Source: DASXKD01 sp963806145 (GTDB lineage Bacteria > Actinomycetota > Actinomycetes > Streptosporangiales > Streptosporangiaceae). Taken from it: a stretch of 64,000 nucleotides of DNA. Every line of letters begins with the position of its first letter. Within the stretch, counting starts at the first letter, position 1. The notes under the pieces were generated by a model. The model did no database searches. It was not told the DNA's origin and saw only the letters and a list, made by a program, of their open reading frames with translations. The stretch is taken from contig CAWDXD010000023.1 in NCBI GenBank assembly GCA_963806145.1, positions 1 to 64,000 on the forward strand, written 5' to 3'. A program made the translations under genes and the position numbers. Shown in pieces: positions 25,124 to 33,752 of the stretch.

Positions 25124-25792
25124 GTGAGGCGAACTCAGGTAGACGCACGGCGGACCGGGAATTTTGCGATACGACGGCCGTGCATCTCCGATCACGACGG
25201 CATCCGCGAGTTCCTCACCGGCCTGTCGCCACGGGCCCGCTACCTGAGGTTCTTCTCCGGTGCCCCGCCGGCCAGCCAGGCCATGCTGCGCCTGCTGACA
25301 GGCGGGGGCACCCGGACCGACGTGCTGGTGGCCACCGTGGACGGCGTGATCATCGGCCACGCCATGGCCGGCGACCGGGCCGGGCCGGGCGGTGCCCGGC
25401 TGACCGAGATCGGCGTGGTGGTGGCGGATGGCCACCGGGGCCGGGGCGTGGGCTCCGCGCTGGTGCGCGGGCTGATCGCGCGGGCCCAGATCCGGGGCGC
25501 GACCGCCTTGGTCATGGAGGTGCTGGCCGAGAACCGGCAGGTGCTCACCATGATCTCCGACCATTGGCCGGTGGCCAGCCAGGAGCGCTCCGGTGCCTAC
25601 CTCACCATCAGCGCCCGGCTGCAGCCCGAGGTGCCCTCATGGCCAGGCCCTGAGCTGCAGCCAGCCCCCAAGCCGCAGTCAGCCCCCGAAGCGGAGCCAG
25701 CCCCCGAGCCGTGGCCGGGCCCCGGGGTGTGGCTGCCGGGATCCGGAAAGGAAACCGTGACTGCCGGGAGCGCAGGAGGGACGGCACGGTGA
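25124..25792 (+). CDS. GNAT-family N-acetyltransferase
   Basis: A 222-residue acetyltransferase. The acetyl-CoA site reads VVVADGHRGRGVGSALVRGL, a standard Q/RxxGxG/A motif. The N-terminal region (DHDGIREFLTGLSPRARYLRFFSGAPP) resembles the acetyltransferase domains linked to acyl-CoA ligases. The C-terminal 40 residues are a proline/alanine-rich tail (QPAPKPQSAPEAEPAPEP). The GTG at 25124, with GAAGG upstream, is preferred over a TTG at 25088. The gene is divergent from the HxlR regulator and overlaps the thioesterase by four bases. Confidence 0.78.
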   Translation: MRRTQVDARRTGNFAIRRPCISDHDGIREFLTGLSPRARYLRFFSGAPPASQAMLRLLTGGGTRTDVLVATVDGVIIGHAMAGDRAGPGGARLTEIGVVVADGHRGRGVGSALVRGLIARAQIRGATALVMEVLAENRQVLTMISDHWPVASQERSGAYLTISARLQPEVPSWPGPELQPAPKPQSAPEAEPAPEPWPGPGVWLPGSGKETVTAGSAGGTAR

Positions 25793-26292
25793 ACGATTCC
25801 GGCGGCAGGCGGCGCACGTACGAGTGGGCGGACCCCGCGGCGTCGGCGGCCGCGGCCCGCGAACTCGACGGGATCTCGTTCTTCCGTGAGCTGATCGCGG
25901 GCCGGATCCCGCCGCCGCCGATCAGCGCCACGGTCGGCTTCGGCTGGGTGTCCGTGGAGCCGGGGCAGGTCGTCTTCGAGATCACCCCGGCCGAGTATCA
26001 CTACAACCCGATCGGGTCCGTGCACGGCGGCGTGTACGCGACGCTCTGCGACTCGGCCTGCGGCTGCGCCGTGCACAGCATGCTGCCGGCCGGCGCCTAC
26101 TACACCTCACTGGACCTGTCGGTCAGGTTCGTCAGGCAGATCACCGCCGGCACCGGGCGGCTGCTCTGCGAGGGAACGGTCGAGCACCTCGGCTCCCGCA
26201 CCGCCCTGGCCACCGCCCGACTCACCGATGCGGGCGGCAAGCTCTACGCGCAGGCGACGAGCAGCTGCATGATCTTCCGTCCCGGGGGTTAA
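25789..26292 (+). CDS. PaaI-type hotdog thioesterase
   Basis: A 167-residue hotdog-fold protein with the family motif YHYNPIGSVHGGVYATLCDSACGCAVHS, where the central H-G-G and the Asp sit at the active site, and the SLDLSVRFVRQITAG strand. It would hydrolyse acyl-CoA thioesters, often aryl-acetyl or hydroxybenzoyl types. Its GTG start overlaps the stop of the acetyltransferase gene (GTGA), so the two are translationally coupled. Confidence 0.85.
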   Translation: MNDSGGRRRTYEWADPAASAAAARELDGISFFRELIAGRIPPPPISATVGFGWVSVEPGQVVFEITPAEYHYNPIGSVHGGVYATLCDSACGCAVHSMLPAGAYYTSLDLSVRFVRQITAGTGRLLCEGTVEHLGSRTALATARLTDAGGKLYAQATSSCMIFRPGG

Positions 26293-26342
26293 GCCCGGGA
26301 CCTTCCCTGCCGCCGGCCGGGTGCCCACCGCCCGGGGCGCCC

Positions 26343-26579
26343 GGCCGGACGGCTCAGCGGTATCCGCCAGCGGTCGCCGGCACCCCCGCCGCGGGCTGGA
26401 CGGTGGCCTCCAGCGGCCGGCCCCTCGACGGCACCGCGCTCAGCGGGACGACGCTCGACGGCTCCGCGCTGACGGCGGGCACGTCCCACACGCTCACCGG
26501 CACGGTGACGTTCAGCAAGGGCGGGACGCACCTGCCGGTGACCGCCACGCTGAAATTCACCTCCTGCCCGAACCCGTAG
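26343..26579 (+). pseudogene. Remnant of a secreted beta-rich protein
   Basis: The frame ending at TAG 26577 reads WTVASSGRPLDGTALSGTTL and later GTVTFSKGGTHLPVTATLKF, ending TSCPNP. This has the threonine/glycine-rich alternating pattern of an extracellular domain C-terminus and is much better than chance sequence. No start codon with a binding site is visible before it, and the frame fades upstream. I read it as the tail of a gene that lost its 5' part. Confidence 0.4.
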
Positions 26580-26589
26580 CCGCGGGACC

Positions 26590-26625
26590 CTCAGGTGGCC
26601 CGGCGATCCGGCCGGGCCACCTGAG
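26590..26625 (+). terminator. Strong 15-bp stem-loop
   Basis: CTCAGGTGGCCCGGC at 26590-26604 and GCCGGGCCACCTGAG at 26611-26625 are perfect reverse complements around a six-base loop (GATCCG). There is no T-run after it, as is common for actinobacterial terminators. It follows the thioesterase transcription unit and ends 18 bases before the next start codon. Confidence 0.75.
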
Positions 26626-26642
26626 ATCCGTATAGTGGCGCC

Positions 26643-27347
26643 ATGCCAGCCGATGCGCCTACTACCCCGGCACCGGTCACCACGGTCGCCGAGGCGATCG
26701 CGCGGATGGAGGCGATCGGCACCGGGCTGCCCGCCAGCGACGGCCTGGCCTGCTTCAACCGGATGTACCTCGCGGTGACCCAGACCGTGGGCGCGGACCT
26801 GGGCCAGGAGTTCTTCGCCGACCCGGCGTTCATGACCAGGCTCGACGTGACGTTCGCCAACCTGTACTTCGCCGCGGCGCAGGCCGCAGGCACCCCGGCC
26901 GCGGTACCGGTGGCCTGGCGCCCGCTGGTGGAACTGCGCGGCGCGGCCGGGATCGAGCCGGTCCAGTTCGCCCTGGCCGGCATGAACGCGCACATCAACC
27001 ACGACCTGCCGGTGGCAGTGGCCAGCACCTGCGCCGAGCTGGGCACCGCGCCCGCCGACGGCGCGCACTTCGCGGACTTTCAGAAGGTGGACGCGCTGCT
27101 CGACGCGGCGGAGGAGGGCATCAGGAGGTCCTTCGAGTCCGCCCCGGAGCTCGCCCTCGACCGTCATCTGCAGGCCGTGGACAACCTGGTCGCATGCTGG
27201 TCGATCAACTCGGCCCGCGATCTCGCCTGGCACAACGCGGCCACCTTGTGGGAACTGCGCGGCGACCCGCTGGCCCGCGGGCTGTTCCTCGACGGCCTGG
27301 CCGGTGCCACGGCGCTGGCCAGCCGCCTGCTGCTGACCGCCGTCTAG
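26643..27347 (+). CDS. DUF5995 family protein
   Basis: A 234-residue, mostly helical soluble protein with the DUF5995 pattern: VAEAIARMEAIGTGLPASDGLACFNRMYLAVT, then FADPAFMTRLDVTFANLYFAA, the central ALAGMNAHINHDLPVAV and SWSIN-like WSINSARDLAWHNAATLWEL (given here in short pieces of a continuous match). The conserved NAHINHDL block suggests a metal or ligand site, but no member has a known function that I can cite. It is transcribed on its own after the 26590 terminator. Confidence 0.82.
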   Translation: MPADAPTTPAPVTTVAEAIARMEAIGTGLPASDGLACFNRMYLAVTQTVGADLGQEFFADPAFMTRLDVTFANLYFAAAQAAGTPAAVPVAWRPLVELRGAAGIEPVQFALAGMNAHINHDLPVAVASTCAELGTAPADGAHFADFQKVDALLDAAEEGIRRSFESAPELALDRHLQAVDNLVACWSINSARDLAWHNAATLWELRGDPLARGLFLDGLAGATALASRLLLTAV

Positions 27348-27348
27348 C

Positions 27349-27433
27349 TGGTGCTGGCCCGGGGTCTGACGGCCCCGGACCCCCGCTGGCCTGAGGCCCC
27401 GTTCCTCCGTCACGGAGCCTGGGCCGCCCTAGG
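27349..27433 (-). repeat. Dispersed GC-rich repeat, copy 1
   Basis: The minus strand here contains CCGTGACGGAGGAACGGGG followed by CCTCAGGCCAGCGGGGG. This matches the 31.2 kb tandem copies and the copies at 45.4 and 48.4 kb. It fills the space between the DUF5995 and Nudix genes. Confidence 0.6.
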
Positions 27434-27441
27434 CTGGGCCG

Positions 27442-27945
27442 GTGGATGAACTGCGCTACGACCTGGAACGGGACGCGGTGCGCGTGGTGCTCACCGACGG
27501 CGGCGGGCGGGTCCTGCTCTTTCACGTGCTGACCCCGGATCAGGCACCGGACGGCTGGTGGGAACTGCCGGGCGGGGGGCTCGGCCCCGGCGAGTCGTAC
27601 CTGGAGGCCGCGATCAGGGAGATCCGCGAGGAGACCGGCCTGCTCCTGGACCCGGCGCAGGTGAGCCCGCCGTCGTGGCGGCGCGACACCACCTGGGTGT
27701 CCCGCGGCAAGCGGCGACTGCAGCACGAGGTGGTGGTGCACGCCCGCATCACGGTGGACCAGCCCGCGGTCATCGACGGCGGCCGGACGCCGCAGGAGGT
27801 GGAGGACTTCGTCACGTTCCGCTGGTGGCAGGTGCCCGAGATCACCGGGAGCCGGCGGCGCTTCTACCCCGGCCGCCTGCCGGAACTGCTGCCGGCGTTC
27901 CTGGCCGGGGAGGCCATCGATGAGCCGTTCGAGCTGTGGAACTAG
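27442..27945 (+). CDS. Nudix hydrolase
   Basis: A 167-residue pyrophosphohydrolase. The Nudix box spans about residues 46-68: GLGPGESYLEAAIREIREET plus GL, matching Gx5Ex7REUxEExGU with the catalytic Glu residues present. It would cleave nucleoside-diphosphate-linked substrates. The specificity is not predictable. The start has little spacing from the repeat upstream. It ends before the acetyltransferase gene at 28001. Confidence 0.88.
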   Translation: MDELRYDLERDAVRVVLTDGGGRVLLFHVLTPDQAPDGWWELPGGGLGPGESYLEAAIREIREETGLLLDPAQVSPPSWRRDTTWVSRGKRRLQHEVVVHARITVDQPAVIDGGRTPQEVEDFVTFRWWQVPEITGSRRRFYPGRLPELLPAFLAGEAIDEPFELWN

Positions 27946-28000
27946 GCGGCGGGCGGAAAACGGATCGACCCGCGGCCCGGCCGGCGCGAGGATGGCTGCC

Positions 28001-28534
28001 GTGGCTGAACTGCGCACGGCACATACCGCTGACCTGGATCCGGCCGACTTCAAGGCGGCCCGCGCCCTCCTGGACGAGGTCTTCAACGGGGAGCTGACCG
28101 AGGCCGACTGGGAGCACGCCCTGGGCGGGGTGCACGCCCTGGTCTGGGACGGGCCCGCGCTGATCGGGCACGGGTCTGTGATCCAGCGCCGCCTGCTGCA
28201 CCAGGGCCGGGCGCTGCGGGCCGGTTACGTGGAGGCGGTCGCGGTGCGCGCGGACCGCCAGGGGCAGGGGCACGGCGCGGCCCTGATGGGCGCGCTGGAA
28301 CGGGTGCTGCGCGGTGCCTACGACCTGGGCGCGCTGGGGTCCAGCGACGAGGGCGCGGGCTTCTACGCGGCGCGCGGCTGGGAGCTGTGGCGGGGACCGT
28401 CCTTCGCACTCACCCCGGCGGGCGTCCAGCGGACCGCGGACGAGGACGGCTGCCTGTACGTGTTCGAGCTTGCGGTGCCGCTGGACCTGGACGGCGAGCT
28501 GACCTGCGACTGGCGGGACGGGGACGTCTGGTAG
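28001..28534 (+). CDS. Aminoglycoside 2'-N-acetyltransferase, AAC(2')-I family
   Basis: A GNAT enzyme of 177 residues from the GTG at 28001 (GAGG nine bases upstream). An ATG at 27992 would add three residues. It shares the whole AAC(2')-I signature set: EADWEHALGGVHALVW, VIQRRLL, GYVEAVAVRADRQGQGHG (acetyl-CoA site), GAYDLGALGSSD, FYAARGWELWRGP and the C-terminal CDWRDGDVW. Mycobacterial AAC(2') proteins, which are intrinsic chromosomal genes, have the same blocks and nearly the same length. It would transfer acetyl groups to the 2'-amine of gentamicin- or tobramycin-type aminoglycosides. The natural substrate may differ. It is chromosomal in appearance, with no mobile element beside it. Confidence 0.85.
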   Translation: MAELRTAHTADLDPADFKAARALLDEVFNGELTEADWEHALGGVHALVWDGPALIGHGSVIQRRLLHQGRALRAGYVEAVAVRADRQGQGHGAALMGALERVLRGAYDLGALGSSDEGAGFYAARGWELWRGPSFALTPAGVQRTADEDGCLYVFELAVPLDLDGELTCDWRDGDVW

Positions 28535-28535
28535 C

Positions 28536-29321
28536 TCAGGGCCGCAGCCGCTCGGCGAAGAAGGCCATCACCCGGTCGAGCGCGGCCCGGGTCGGGTGAC
28601 CCGGCGTGTCCACCAGGTCCTCGGTGAGCACCGAGTGCGCGCCCTTGCGGATGCCGTGCGGGTTCCCCGGCGAGGAGTCGATCTCGATGGCCTCGAAGTT
28701 CTCGCCGAGTTCGGCGCGCAGCGTGGCGAACCGCTCCGGCGGGGAGCCCCGGTCGGCGGAGAAGCGCAGGCCCAGCACGCACAGGCCGTCGCTGGTGCGC
28801 GCCTTCACGCTGGCCAGGTCGGCCGGGTCCAGGCCGAGCGCGGCCCGCTTGCCCGCGGTCAGCGGCATGGGCAGCCCCGGCTGGCTGAGCACCGGCGCGA
28901 GCACGGCCGGCTCCACCGCCATGGCCAGGGCAAACCCGCCGGTGAAGCACATGCCGACCGCGCCCACCCCGGGCCCGCCGCACTCCGCGTGCGCCTGGGC
29001 GGCCAGCGCCCGCAGCCAGGTCGCCACGGGGCTGGTCCGGTCGGCCAGCATGACGAACTCGCGGGATACGCACACCCGCGACAGCGACCGGCCGAGTTCG
29101 CTGCCGCGGAACGGCGCGCCCGGGCGCCCGAAAAGGGACGGCAGGTACACGCGGTAGCCGGCATCGACGAGCCGCTGCCCGAACGCGGTCACGCCCGGGT
29201 GCAGCCCCGGCATTTCGTGCACTACGATCACCGCGGAACCGGTGCCCGCCCGGTACACCTCGTGCGTGCGTCCCCCGTGGGTGAACGTGGTGACGTCGAA
29301 CCCTGGCACCGCATCGGTCAT
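28536..29321 (-). CDS. Dienelactone hydrolase-family protein
   Basis: A 261-residue alpha/beta hydrolase. It shows VIVVHEMPGLHPGVTAFG after strand 3, the nucleophile elbow GMCFTGG (Cys nucleophile, as in dienelactone hydrolases), and a late His in PHGIRKGAHSVL. The ATG at 29321 has GGGAG upstream. The gene converges on AAC(2') with one base between stops and has no catabolic neighbours, so the substrate is unclear. Confidence 0.83.
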   Translation of the reverse strand: MTDAVPGFDVTTFTHGGRTHEVYRAGTGSAVIVVHEMPGLHPGVTAFGQRLVDAGYRVYLPSLFGRPGAPFRGSELGRSLSRVCVSREFVMLADRTSPVATWLRALAAQAHAECGGPGVGAVGMCFTGGFALAMAVEPAVLAPVLSQPGLPMPLTAGKRAALGLDPADLASVKARTSDGLCVLGLRFSADRGSPPERFATLRAELGENFEAIEIDSSPGNPHGIRKGAHSVLTEDLVDTPGHPTRAALDRVMAFFAERLRP

Positions 29322-29551
29322 GGCGGCTCCCGCCGGTCGCAGCTCGGGGCGCGGCACCGGCCGCCCCGGCCCCTACTCTGCCAGAGGAGCCCCCGCCCCG
29401 CCGCGCGGGAAAGCGCACCGGAAAGGCACACGATCGCCGTGCCGGAAGACGGCGCACATCCCTTTCGCGGCCAGGCAAAAGGCGCCATAATTGCGGCACA
29501 ACGGGGACCTCGGCCGGGGGGCGGCCGCCAGGAGAGTCAGGGGAGCACATC

Positions 29552-31147
29552 ATGCCAGAGAATTCCTTCGTGCCGCTGCCCGGCAGCGACCGGCAGCCTG
29601 TCACCGGCGCCCAGCCAGGCCGTGATCTGGACGACGCCACGCAAATCGAGGTGACGCTGGTCACCCGCCGCCGGGAAGCGCTGCCGGCCGAGGTGGTCAC
29701 CGGCCCGGCGACGATCAGCCGGGACGAGCTGGCGGCAAGGCACGGCACCGACCCGTCGGACCTGGCGCTGATCCGCGACGTGCTCGGCCGGTTCGGCCTG
29801 ACGGTCACCGGGGCGGACACCGGGGCCCGCCGGGTCACCGTGACCGGCCCGGTTTCCGGCTTCTCGCAGGCCTTCGGCGCGACCTTGCGCCAGGTCAGCA
29901 CACCGCACCCGACGGCCAAGGGGGGCGTGGCGCAGCACCGCTACCGGGTAGGCGGCCTGCACGTGCCCGCCGAGCTGGACGGCGTGGTGCTCGCCGTGCT
30001 CGGCCTGGACGACCGTCCTCAGGCCACGCCGCAGATCAGGCGGGCCCCCGGCATCGAAGCCGCGGCAGCGGGGACGGCCGCCCCGACCTCCTACACGCCC
30101 GTCCAGGTCGCGCAGGCCTACAACTTCCCCGCGGGCACCGACGGGACCGGGCAGACCATCGCCATCATCGAGCTTGGCGGCGGATTCGGCGCCAAGGACC
30201 TCGGCAGCTACTTCTCCGGCCTGGGCATCACCACCCCGTCGGTGACCGCGGTCGGGGTGGACGGCGGATCGAACGCGGCCGGGCAGGACCCGCAGGGCGC
30301 CGACGGGGAGGTGCTGCTGGACATCGAGGTCGCCGGAGCGGCGGCACCAGGCGCCAGCCAGGTCGTCTACTTCGCGCCGAACAGCGACCGCGGTTTCGTG
30401 GACGCGGTCACCACCGCGGTGCACGCCAGCCCGACCCCGACGGTGGTGAGCATCAGCTGGGGCCAGTCCGAGGATTCCTGGACCGGCCAGGCGCGCACCG
30501 CACTGGACCAGGCCTTCGCCGACGCCGCCGCGCTCGGCGTCACGGTGACCGTGGCCGCGGGTGACAACGGCAGTGGCGACCGGGTGTCCGACGGGAAGGC
30601 CCACGCCGACTTCCCCGCGTCCAGCCCGCACGCGCTCGCCTGCGGTGGCACCAGCCTGCGGGTGAACACGGCCACCGGCGCGGTGTCCGCGGAAACCGTC
30701 TGGAACGACGGGTCCGGCCGCGGGGCGACCGGAGGCGGGGTCAGCGACACGTTCGGGCTGCCCGCCTGGCAGGCTTCGGCCGGGGTGCCGGGCCAGGCCG
30801 GGTCCGGCCAGGCCGGCCGGGGCGTGCCCGACGTCGCGGGCAACGCCGACCCGGAGACGGGCTACCAGGTGCTGGTGGACGGGCAGGCCACGGTGGTCGG
30901 CGGGACAAGCGCGGTGGCCCCGCTGTGGGCGGCGCTCATCTGCCGGCTGGCACAGGCCACGGGCAAATCGTTCGGCATGTTGCAGCCATTGCTGTACGCG
31001 GGGGTCAGCGCCGGGACGGCCGCGGCCGGATTCCGCGACATCACCCAGGGCAACAACGGGGCCTACAAGGCGGGGCCGGGCTGGGACGCCTGCACCGGCC
31101 TCGGCGTGCCGGACGGCGCGGCGCTGGCGGCCAGGCTCGGCGGCTGA
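29552..31147 (+). CDS. Sedolisin (S53, kumamolisin-like) serine-carboxyl peptidase
   Basis: A 531-residue peptidase. The pro-domain covers about residues 25-165 (TLVTRR, FGLTV, FSQAFGATL). The catalytic domain has Glu/Asp in DGEVLLDIEVAG (near residue 252), the oxyanion Asp in AAGDNGSGD (near 337) and the nucleophile Ser in VGGTSAVAP (near 452). The C-terminal calcium site reads FRDITQGNNGAYKAGPGWD. Such enzymes mature by self-cleavage at acidic pH. There is no obvious signal peptide, so the export route is unclear, as for kumamolisin itself. It is transcribed alone from the 230-base gap upstream. Confidence 0.92.
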   Translation: MPENSFVPLPGSDRQPVTGAQPGRDLDDATQIEVTLVTRRREALPAEVVTGPATISRDELAARHGTDPSDLALIRDVLGRFGLTVTGADTGARRVTVTGPVSGFSQAFGATLRQVSTPHPTAKGGVAQHRYRVGGLHVPAELDGVVLAVLGLDDRPQATPQIRRAPGIEAAAAGTAAPTSYTPVQVAQAYNFPAGTDGTGQTIAIIELGGGFGAKDLGSYFSGLGITTPSVTAVGVDGGSNAAGQDPQGADGEVLLDIEVAGAAAPGASQVVYFAPNSDRGFVDAVTTAVHASPTPTVVSISWGQSEDSWTGQARTALDQAFADAAALGVTVTVAAGDNGSGDRVSDGKAHADFPASSPHALACGGTSLRVNTATGAVSAETVWNDGSGRGATGGGVSDTFGLPAWQASAGVPGQAGSGQAGRGVPDVAGNADPETGYQVLVDGQATVVGGTSAVAPLWAALICRLAQATGKSFGMLQPLLYAGVSAGTAAAGFRDITQGNNGAYKAGPGWDACTGLGVPDGAALAARLGG

Positions 31148-31179
31148 CGCGGCCGAGGCCCACGCGACTCCAGTCGCGC

Positions 31180-31466
31180 CGGCCTCAAGGCCAGCGGGGG
31201 GCCCGGGGGTCGCCCCCCAGGCCAACAGGGCCCAGCCCCCGTGACGAAGGAACGGGGCCTGAGGCCAGCGGGGGTTCCGGGGGGTCGCTCCCCCGGGCCA
31301 GCAGGGCCAGGGCTCCCGCGACGGAGTCGCAGGAGCCGCAGGCCACCGGAGGGTTCCGGGGGGTCGCTCCCCCGGGCCAGCAGGGCCAAGGCTCCCGCGA
31401 CGGAGTCGCAGGAGCCGCAGGCCACCGGGGGGTTCCGGGGGGTCGCTCCCCCGGGCCAGCAGCGCC
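31180..31466. repeat. Tandem copies of the dispersed GC-rich repeat
   Basis: Three clear units lie head to tail: 31240-31316 (77 bp), 31317-31395 (79 bp) and 31396 to about 31466, with a partial unit before them from 31180. Units 2 and 3 are nearly identical. Each holds GGTTCCGGGGGGTCGCTCCC with a short hairpin (CCGGGGG / CCCCCGG). The array lies between two convergent genes (stops at 31147 and 31467), so it may also act as a two-way terminator. Confidence 0.85.
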
Positions 31467-32462
31467 TCAGCCGAGGTGGTCGCGGCCGGGCGGGGTGTCC
31501 CAGTCGGCCAGCCGCGGCTCGACCTGGAGCCGCCATGACGCGTCGTTGACGAACGTCGGCCTGGGCCCGCGGACCAGCCCGCCGAACGAGGAGAAGTCGG
31601 TGGTCTGCCGGAAGGCGGGCAGCCGGTACAGGTCGCGGGCGTAGGCCCAGAGGCTGCCGAACTCGGTGAGCCGCCGCTCGGTGACGCCGGCCAGCGGGTT
31701 GTACCCGGTGTCGAAGCGCGCCAGGGTCGGCCACAGCCGCACGTCGGCCTCGGTGATGCCGGCGCCGAACAGGTACCTGCGGCTGGCCAGCCGGCCGTCG
31801 AGTTCCTCCAGCATCGCGATCATCGCCTGCCTGAGTTCCTCATAGTCCTGCTGTGTCGTGGCCCCGGCGACCCGGTACGGGCCGTTGTTCACGCTGGTGT
31901 ACACGCGCTCGTTCAGCTCATCGATCGCGGCGCGCAGCGGCTCCGGGTAGAGGTCGGGCGATGGCGCGGCCTGAGCGCCGAACTGGGTGCCGAGGTCGAT
32001 CGTGATGTCAGGGAAGTTGTTGCTGACGATCTTGCCGGTCTCCCGGTCCCAGAGCACGGGCACAGAGACGTGGCCGTCGTAACCGGGCTCGGTCGCCTCG
32101 TAGGCCTGCGCGAGCAGGGTGAAGCCGTTGACCGGATCCGGGCCGCGGTGCTCCCGGAACGCCCAGCCGCGGCCGTCCCGCACGTCGTCCACGTAGGACA
32201 GCGAGACGACGTCGTCCAGGCCCTTGAGCTTGCGCACGATCGCGGTGCGCTGGGCCCACGGGCAGCCCCACGAGATGTACAGGTGGTACCGGCCGGGGAC
32301 GGCCGGGTACCCGCTGGACCCGTCGGCGGTGATCCGGCCCTGGAACCGGTACACCGGGCGCTGGAACGAGCTGCCCTTGTTGAACCCGCGTCCCGGGCCG
32401 TACAGGCCGTAGCTGTCGTAGTCCACCGGGCTGGCGTACCGCGGTAGCGACGTCTGGGTCAT
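31467..32462 (-). CDS. Xi-class glutathione transferase / ECM4-like hydroquinone reductase family
   Basis: A 331-residue protein from the ATG at 32462 (GGGAGG upstream). It has a thioredoxin-like N-terminal half with the Cys motif YISWGCPWAQRTAIV (CPWA) and a helical C-terminal half (ITEADVRLWPTLARFDTGY). ECM4/YqjG relatives remove glutathione from quinone conjugates. Actinomycetes generally use mycothiol, so the thiol partner here is uncertain. It converges on the sedolisin across the repeat array. Confidence 0.88.
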   Translation of the reverse strand: MTQTSLPRYASPVDYDSYGLYGPGRGFNKGSSFQRPVYRFQGRITADGSSGYPAVPGRYHLYISWGCPWAQRTAIVRKLKGLDDVVSLSYVDDVRDGRGWAFREHRGPDPVNGFTLLAQAYEATEPGYDGHVSVPVLWDRETGKIVSNNFPDITIDLGTQFGAQAAPSPDLYPEPLRAAIDELNERVYTSVNNGPYRVAGATTQQDYEELRQAMIAMLEELDGRLASRRYLFGAGITEADVRLWPTLARFDTGYNPLAGVTERRLTEFGSLWAYARDLYRLPAFRQTTDFSSFGGLVRGPRPTFVNDASWRLQVEPRLADWDTPPGRDHLG

Positions 32463-32494
32463 CTGGGCCTCCCGGTCCGAACTGGCACTCCTGC

Positions 32495-33742
32495 CTATTC
32501 TGCGCCGCCGCCGATCGTGGCGGGAGCGCCGAACTGCTGCAGCACCCCGGGCACCGCGACCGTGCCCCCCTCGTCCTGGAAGTTCTCCATGATCGAGAGC
32601 AGCGCCCTGGCGGTGGCCCCGGTCCCGTTCAGCGTGTGCACGAACTCCAGGCCGCCCGCGCGCCGGAACCGGATATTCAGCCGCCGCGCCTGGTAGTCGG
32701 TGGTGTTCGAGCAGGAGGTGATCTCCCGGTACCGCTGCTGGACCGGGAACCAGGCCTCGATGTCGTACTTCTTCGCGGCGGACGCGCCGAGGTCGCCCAC
32801 GGCGATGTTCATCACCCGGTAGGGGAGGCCGAGCGCCTGGACGATCTCCTCCTCGTAGCCGAGCAGCCGCTCGTGGAACTCGGCGGACTGCCCGGGCAGG
32901 CAGTAGACGTACATCTCCACCTTGTCGAACTGGTGCACCCGGAACATGCCCTTGGTGTCCTTGCCCGCGGCCCCCGCCTCGCGGCGGAAGTTCGTGGTGT
33001 ACCCGGCGTAGAGGGCGGGCAGGTCGGCCTCGTCCAGGCGCTCGTCGGCGTGGATGCCGGCCAGCGCGACCTCGGACGTGCCGGTCAGGTACAGGTCGTC
33101 CTTTTCCAGGTGGTAGAGGTTGGACTCCTCGGTGGGCAGGAACCCGGTGCCGTACATGGCCTGCTCGCCCGCGAGCACCGGTGGCAGCACCGGCAGGAAG
33201 CCGAGGCCCGCCAGCTTGTCCAGGACGAACCGGTACAGCGCCAGCTCGGTCATGGCCACGTCGCCGATCCGGTAGGCGAACCGGGAGCCGGACAGCCGGG
33301 CGCCGCGCTTCATGTCGATCCAGCCGCGCTTGGACCCGAGTTCGGTCGCGTCGCGGGGGGTGAAGCCGAACGACGGCCGCTCGCCAACCTCGCGCAGGAC
33401 CTGCGAGTCCTCCTCGGCCATGCCGTCGGCCGCGGTGGGGTCGGGCAGGTTCGGGATGCGGGCGAGCAGCGTGTTGCGCTCGTGATCGGCGTGCGCCAGG
33501 TCGGCCTGGGCCCTGTCCAGGTCCGCGGCGAGCCGCTTCAGCTCGGCGAGCTGCTCGGGCCCTGGCGGCCCGGCCCTGGAGAACCTCTTCTGGTCCGCGC
33601 GCAGCGACTCGGCGCGCTCGGTCAGCTCGCGCCACCTGGCGTCCGCGGCGAGCAGTGCGTCGAAATCGGCCGCGGCTCCGCGCCGATCCAGCGCGGCCCG
33701 GTAGCGCTCCGGTTCCTGCCGGGCAGCCTTGAGATCTATCAC
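32495..33742 (-). CDS. serS: Seryl-tRNA synthetase
   Basis: A 415-residue class II synthetase that charges tRNA-Ser. The N-terminal coiled-coil arm that grips the tRNA is at residues 28-105 (ESLRADQKRF, LKRLAADLDRAQADLAHAD). The class II motifs are YTTNFRREAGAAGKDTKG and HQFDKVEMY (motif 2 region), EITSCSNTTDYQARRL, and motif 3 around LNGTGATARALLSIMENFQ. Length and layout are complete and typical. It is one of the few housekeeping genes in the window. The EamA exporter gene lies 11 bases upstream of its start. Confidence 0.96.
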   Translation of the reverse strand: MIDLKAARQEPERYRAALDRRGAAADFDALLAADARWRELTERAESLRADQKRFSRAGPPGPEQLAELKRLAADLDRAQADLAHADHERNTLLARIPNLPDPTAADGMAEEDSQVLREVGERPSFGFTPRDATELGSKRGWIDMKRGARLSGSRFAYRIGDVAMTELALYRFVLDKLAGLGFLPVLPPVLAGEQAMYGTGFLPTEESNLYHLEKDDLYLTGTSEVALAGIHADERLDEADLPALYAGYTTNFRREAGAAGKDTKGMFRVHQFDKVEMYVYCLPGQSAEFHERLLGYEEEIVQALGLPYRVMNIAVGDLGASAAKKYDIEAWFPVQQRYREITSCSNTTDYQARRLNIRFRRAGGLEFVHTLNGTGATARALLSIMENFQDEGGTVAVPGVLQQFGAPATIGGGAE

Positions 33743-33752
33743 CGTCGTAATC

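Noticed and set aside
31180..31466. Possible CRISPR array
   Set aside because: The units are head to tail at 77-79 bp with no unique spacers, and other copies are single. It is a tandem dispersed repeat.
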